From UBA5794 sp964196275 (GTDB taxonomy: Bacteria; Actinomycetota; Acidimicrobiia; Spongiisociales; UBA5794): a stretch of 22,701 bases of DNA. The position numbers and the translations under genes are program-made. This document shows positions 21,423-22,701 of the stretch, one piece after another; position 1 is the stretch's first letter; the number at the start of each line of letters is the position of its first letter. Location of the stretch: positions 1-22,701 of the forward strand of contig CAXMSN010000113.1 of the NCBI GenBank assembly GCA_964196275.1, in the 5' to 3' direction. The notes below the pieces were generated by a model. That model saw only the letters and a program-made list of their open reading frames with translations, did not search any database and was not told the origin of the DNA.

Positions 21423-22019
21423 TTATGGGGCGAGGAGGACCTCGTCGCCAACCGTTAGCACCTCAGCCATCGGGTGCCGATCCGCTGCAACGATAAAGCC
21501 GCGTCGCCCATCGTGGAGATCGGCCAGAGGCCCATCGATCTCGTCGCGCGGTGCGACGCTTTCCAAACCCAACATGAAGCTCGTGAACTCGATGCATGGA
21601 GCAGCCACCCTCGGCCGCTCAAGTGACATCGTTGAACCAGATGCGGTCTTGACGATCAGACCCTCACCTAGGTCGGCCAGTGCAAACGCCGGCCCATCGA
21701 CGATGATGTTCTCCCCTGCGATACCGATCGGGGCAGATCCGAACCTCTCTGCCATCTTGTCGTAATGGCCGGTGAAGCCGACCGATAGCGGCCTGCGGCC
21801 ACCACCGCGGGCGGCAGGGTGAGATCGATGGTGGGCGTCGACCACCCATTTTCCGTCGTGAAACCCGAGCATCCCCCACGCATCGACCGACGCTCGGTCC
21901 ACAGACAGGATCTCGTGGGGCAGGTACGCCTCACCCTTGATCTTGATCGGCACCTTCTGGACCTGGAGCCTGACGATCTTGCCTATCAGCTCACCCGTGT
22001 TCATGGTTGGCTCGGTCAT
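21423..22019 (-). CDS. MOSC-domain protein
   Basis: A 198-residue protein with the marks of the MOSC (molybdenum cofactor sulfurase C-terminal) domain: HHRSHPAARGGGRRPLSVG (about 63-81), GIAGENIIVDG (99-109) and AAPCIEFTSFMLG with the conserved cysteine, Cys142. MOSC proteins carry sulfur on this Cys or bind molybdopterin, and detoxify or transfer sulfur and N-hydroxy groups. Single-domain forms are about 150-250 residues. The ATG at 22019 lies inside the end of the GDPD gene (29-nt overlap) with GGAAGAG upstream; a second ATG at 22004 is possible. The first 50 residues of the longer open frame are out-of-frame GDPD sequence and were left out. Confidence 0.82.
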   Translation of the reverse strand: MTEPTMNTGELIGKIVRLQVQKVPIKIKGEAYLPHEILSVDRASVDAWGMLGFHDGKWVVDAHHRSHPAARGGGRRPLSVGFTGHYDKMAERFGSAPIGIAGENIIVDGPAFALADLGEGLIVKTASGSTMSLERPRVAAPCIEFTSFMLGLESVAPRDEIDGPLADLHDGRRGFIVAADRHPMAEVLTVGDEVLLAP

Positions 22020-22701
22020 TCTTGATCTCTTCCAGCACGTCGTTGAGCAGGTCCGGTCGATCGGTGACGATACCGTCAACCCCGAGGTCGAGGAACCGCT
22101 GCATGTCGTCCGGGTCGTTGACCGTCCATAGATGGATGTGGGAACCGGCCTCGTGCACGGCATCGACAAGCTTGCTGTCGACGGTCACGCCACGCATGGA
22201 GTACGGCAGTTGGTATGCGTCCACGGGCCGCTGGACCGATCGACCGATTCTCGATGCGGTGTACATGGCCATCGCTGCTGATGGCCCAGCGGATGTGGCG
22301 ACCGTCCCCTTCGTGATCCGCCTGAACCGGGCGACTCTGCCGTCGACGAAACCGCCGATCAGGACGGAATCGTGCCTCTTCATCCGGACGATGACCTCAG
22401 CGACAAGCCACTCCGAGTTCTTCGCCTTGAGGTCGATGTTGAAGTTGAGGTCCTGGTACTCGGCGAGGGTGTCGTCAAGGCGGGGGATGCCGATCCCGGT
22501 CCCTCGCAAGGGGAACGACTCCCCATCAGGGGAGAAGTTGTATGCAGCATCGAGCGCCGAGAGCGCCTCCCAGGTCCAGTCACTGACCTTGCCGACACCG
22601 TTTGTCGTTCGTTCCAGCGTCTCGTCATGGAACACGACGACGACACCGTCCGAGGTCACCTGTATGTCCGTTTCGATGTAGAGATACCCCAGATCGATCG
22701 C
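21991..22701 (-). CDS. Glycerophosphodiester phosphodiesterase, N-terminus cut by window edge
   Basis: The last 236 residues of a GDPD-family enzyme, which cleaves glycerophosphodiesters to sn-glycerol-3-phosphate and an alcohol. Residues visible in order: IETDIQ (metal-binding Glu and Asp, window residues 10 and 12), VFHDETLERTTNG (catalytic His25), NIDLKAKN (acidic metal ligand) and the end of the barrel HLWTVNDPDDMQRFLDLG, GIVTDRPDLL. The first catalytic His-Arg (HRG) lies beyond the right edge. A GTG at 22659 opens the frame track but is internal, since the frame and family likeness continue to 22701. No transmembrane segment is in view. It overlaps the MOSC gene and is probably co-expressed with it. 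Confidence 0.92.
   Translation of the reverse strand, partial: AIDLGYLYIETDIQVTSDGVVVVFHDETLERTTNGVGKVSDWTWEALSALDAAYNFSPDGESFPLRGTGIGIPRLDDTLAEYQDLNFNIDLKAKNSEWLVAEVIVRMKRHDSVLIGGFVDGRVARFRRITKGTVATSAGPSAAMAMYTASRIGRSVQRPVDAYQLPYSMRGVTVDSKLVDAVHEAGSHIHLWTVNDPDDMQRFLDLGVDGIVTDRPDLLNDVLEEIKNDRANHEHG

Overview
The window is a GC-rich, densely coded stretch of chromosome from what looks like an actinobacterium (Actinomycetota). The lineage call rests on several things. The tad/Flp pilus genes are arranged like Rv3660c-Rv3654c of Mycobacterium tuberculosis, with an Rv3661-like HAD hydrolase divergent from them. A PimB'-like GT4 mannosyltransferase is cut by the left edge. GTG and TTG starts are common, and TANNNT -10 boxes often sit 4-10 nt before the start codon. 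Gene content and moderate GC would suit Acidimicrobiia better than mycobacteria, but that is inference. No phage, IS element, CRISPR, tRNA or rRNA was recognised.

Layout. Positions 1-1549 (-): a tandem histidine-phosphatase protein followed, 1 nt later, by a GT4 glycosyltransferase. 1585-1809 (+): a small membrane protein. 1894-3114 (-): an unknown Cys/His-containing protein and an endonuclease/exonuclease/phosphatase-family enzyme. 3293-4751 (+): a class III nucleotide cyclase domain with no ordinary start codon, then a secreted lipoprotein. 4818-9786 (-): the membrane pyrophosphatase hppA, trkH and trkA, an ion-transport block. 9861-14276 (-): a lipoprotein and a compact tad cluster (TadZ/Ssd-like, CpaF, TadB, TadC, Flp/DUF4244, TadE, TadE-like), most junctions overlapping by a few bases. 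14397-15179 (+): HAD-IB hydrolase. 15180-15709: non-coding, with a 146-bp hairpin-rich unit duplicated almost perfectly. 15710-17727 (-): an ArsR-type regulator and MFS exporter with a good promoter and a dyad that may be the operator. 17764-18366 (-): a secreted, membrane-anchored protein of unknown role. 18456-20470 (+): leuC and leuD. 20611-21388 (+): a DUF5658 membrane protein and an unknown protein. 21423-22701 (-): a MOSC-domain protein and a glycerophosphodiester phosphodiesterase cut by the right edge.

How the genes fit together. HppA looks K+-dependent and lies just downstream of trkA-trkH, which supply K+. The tad genes could make a pilus or secretion ATPase system in a cell without a secretin; prepilin peptidase is not here. 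LeuC and LeuD form the isopropylmalate isomerase of leucine synthesis. The least explained items are the structured repeat found only in convergent gene junctions, the startless cyclase, the TadZ/Ssd-like protein without a Walker A motif, and the Cys/His protein at 1894-2298.
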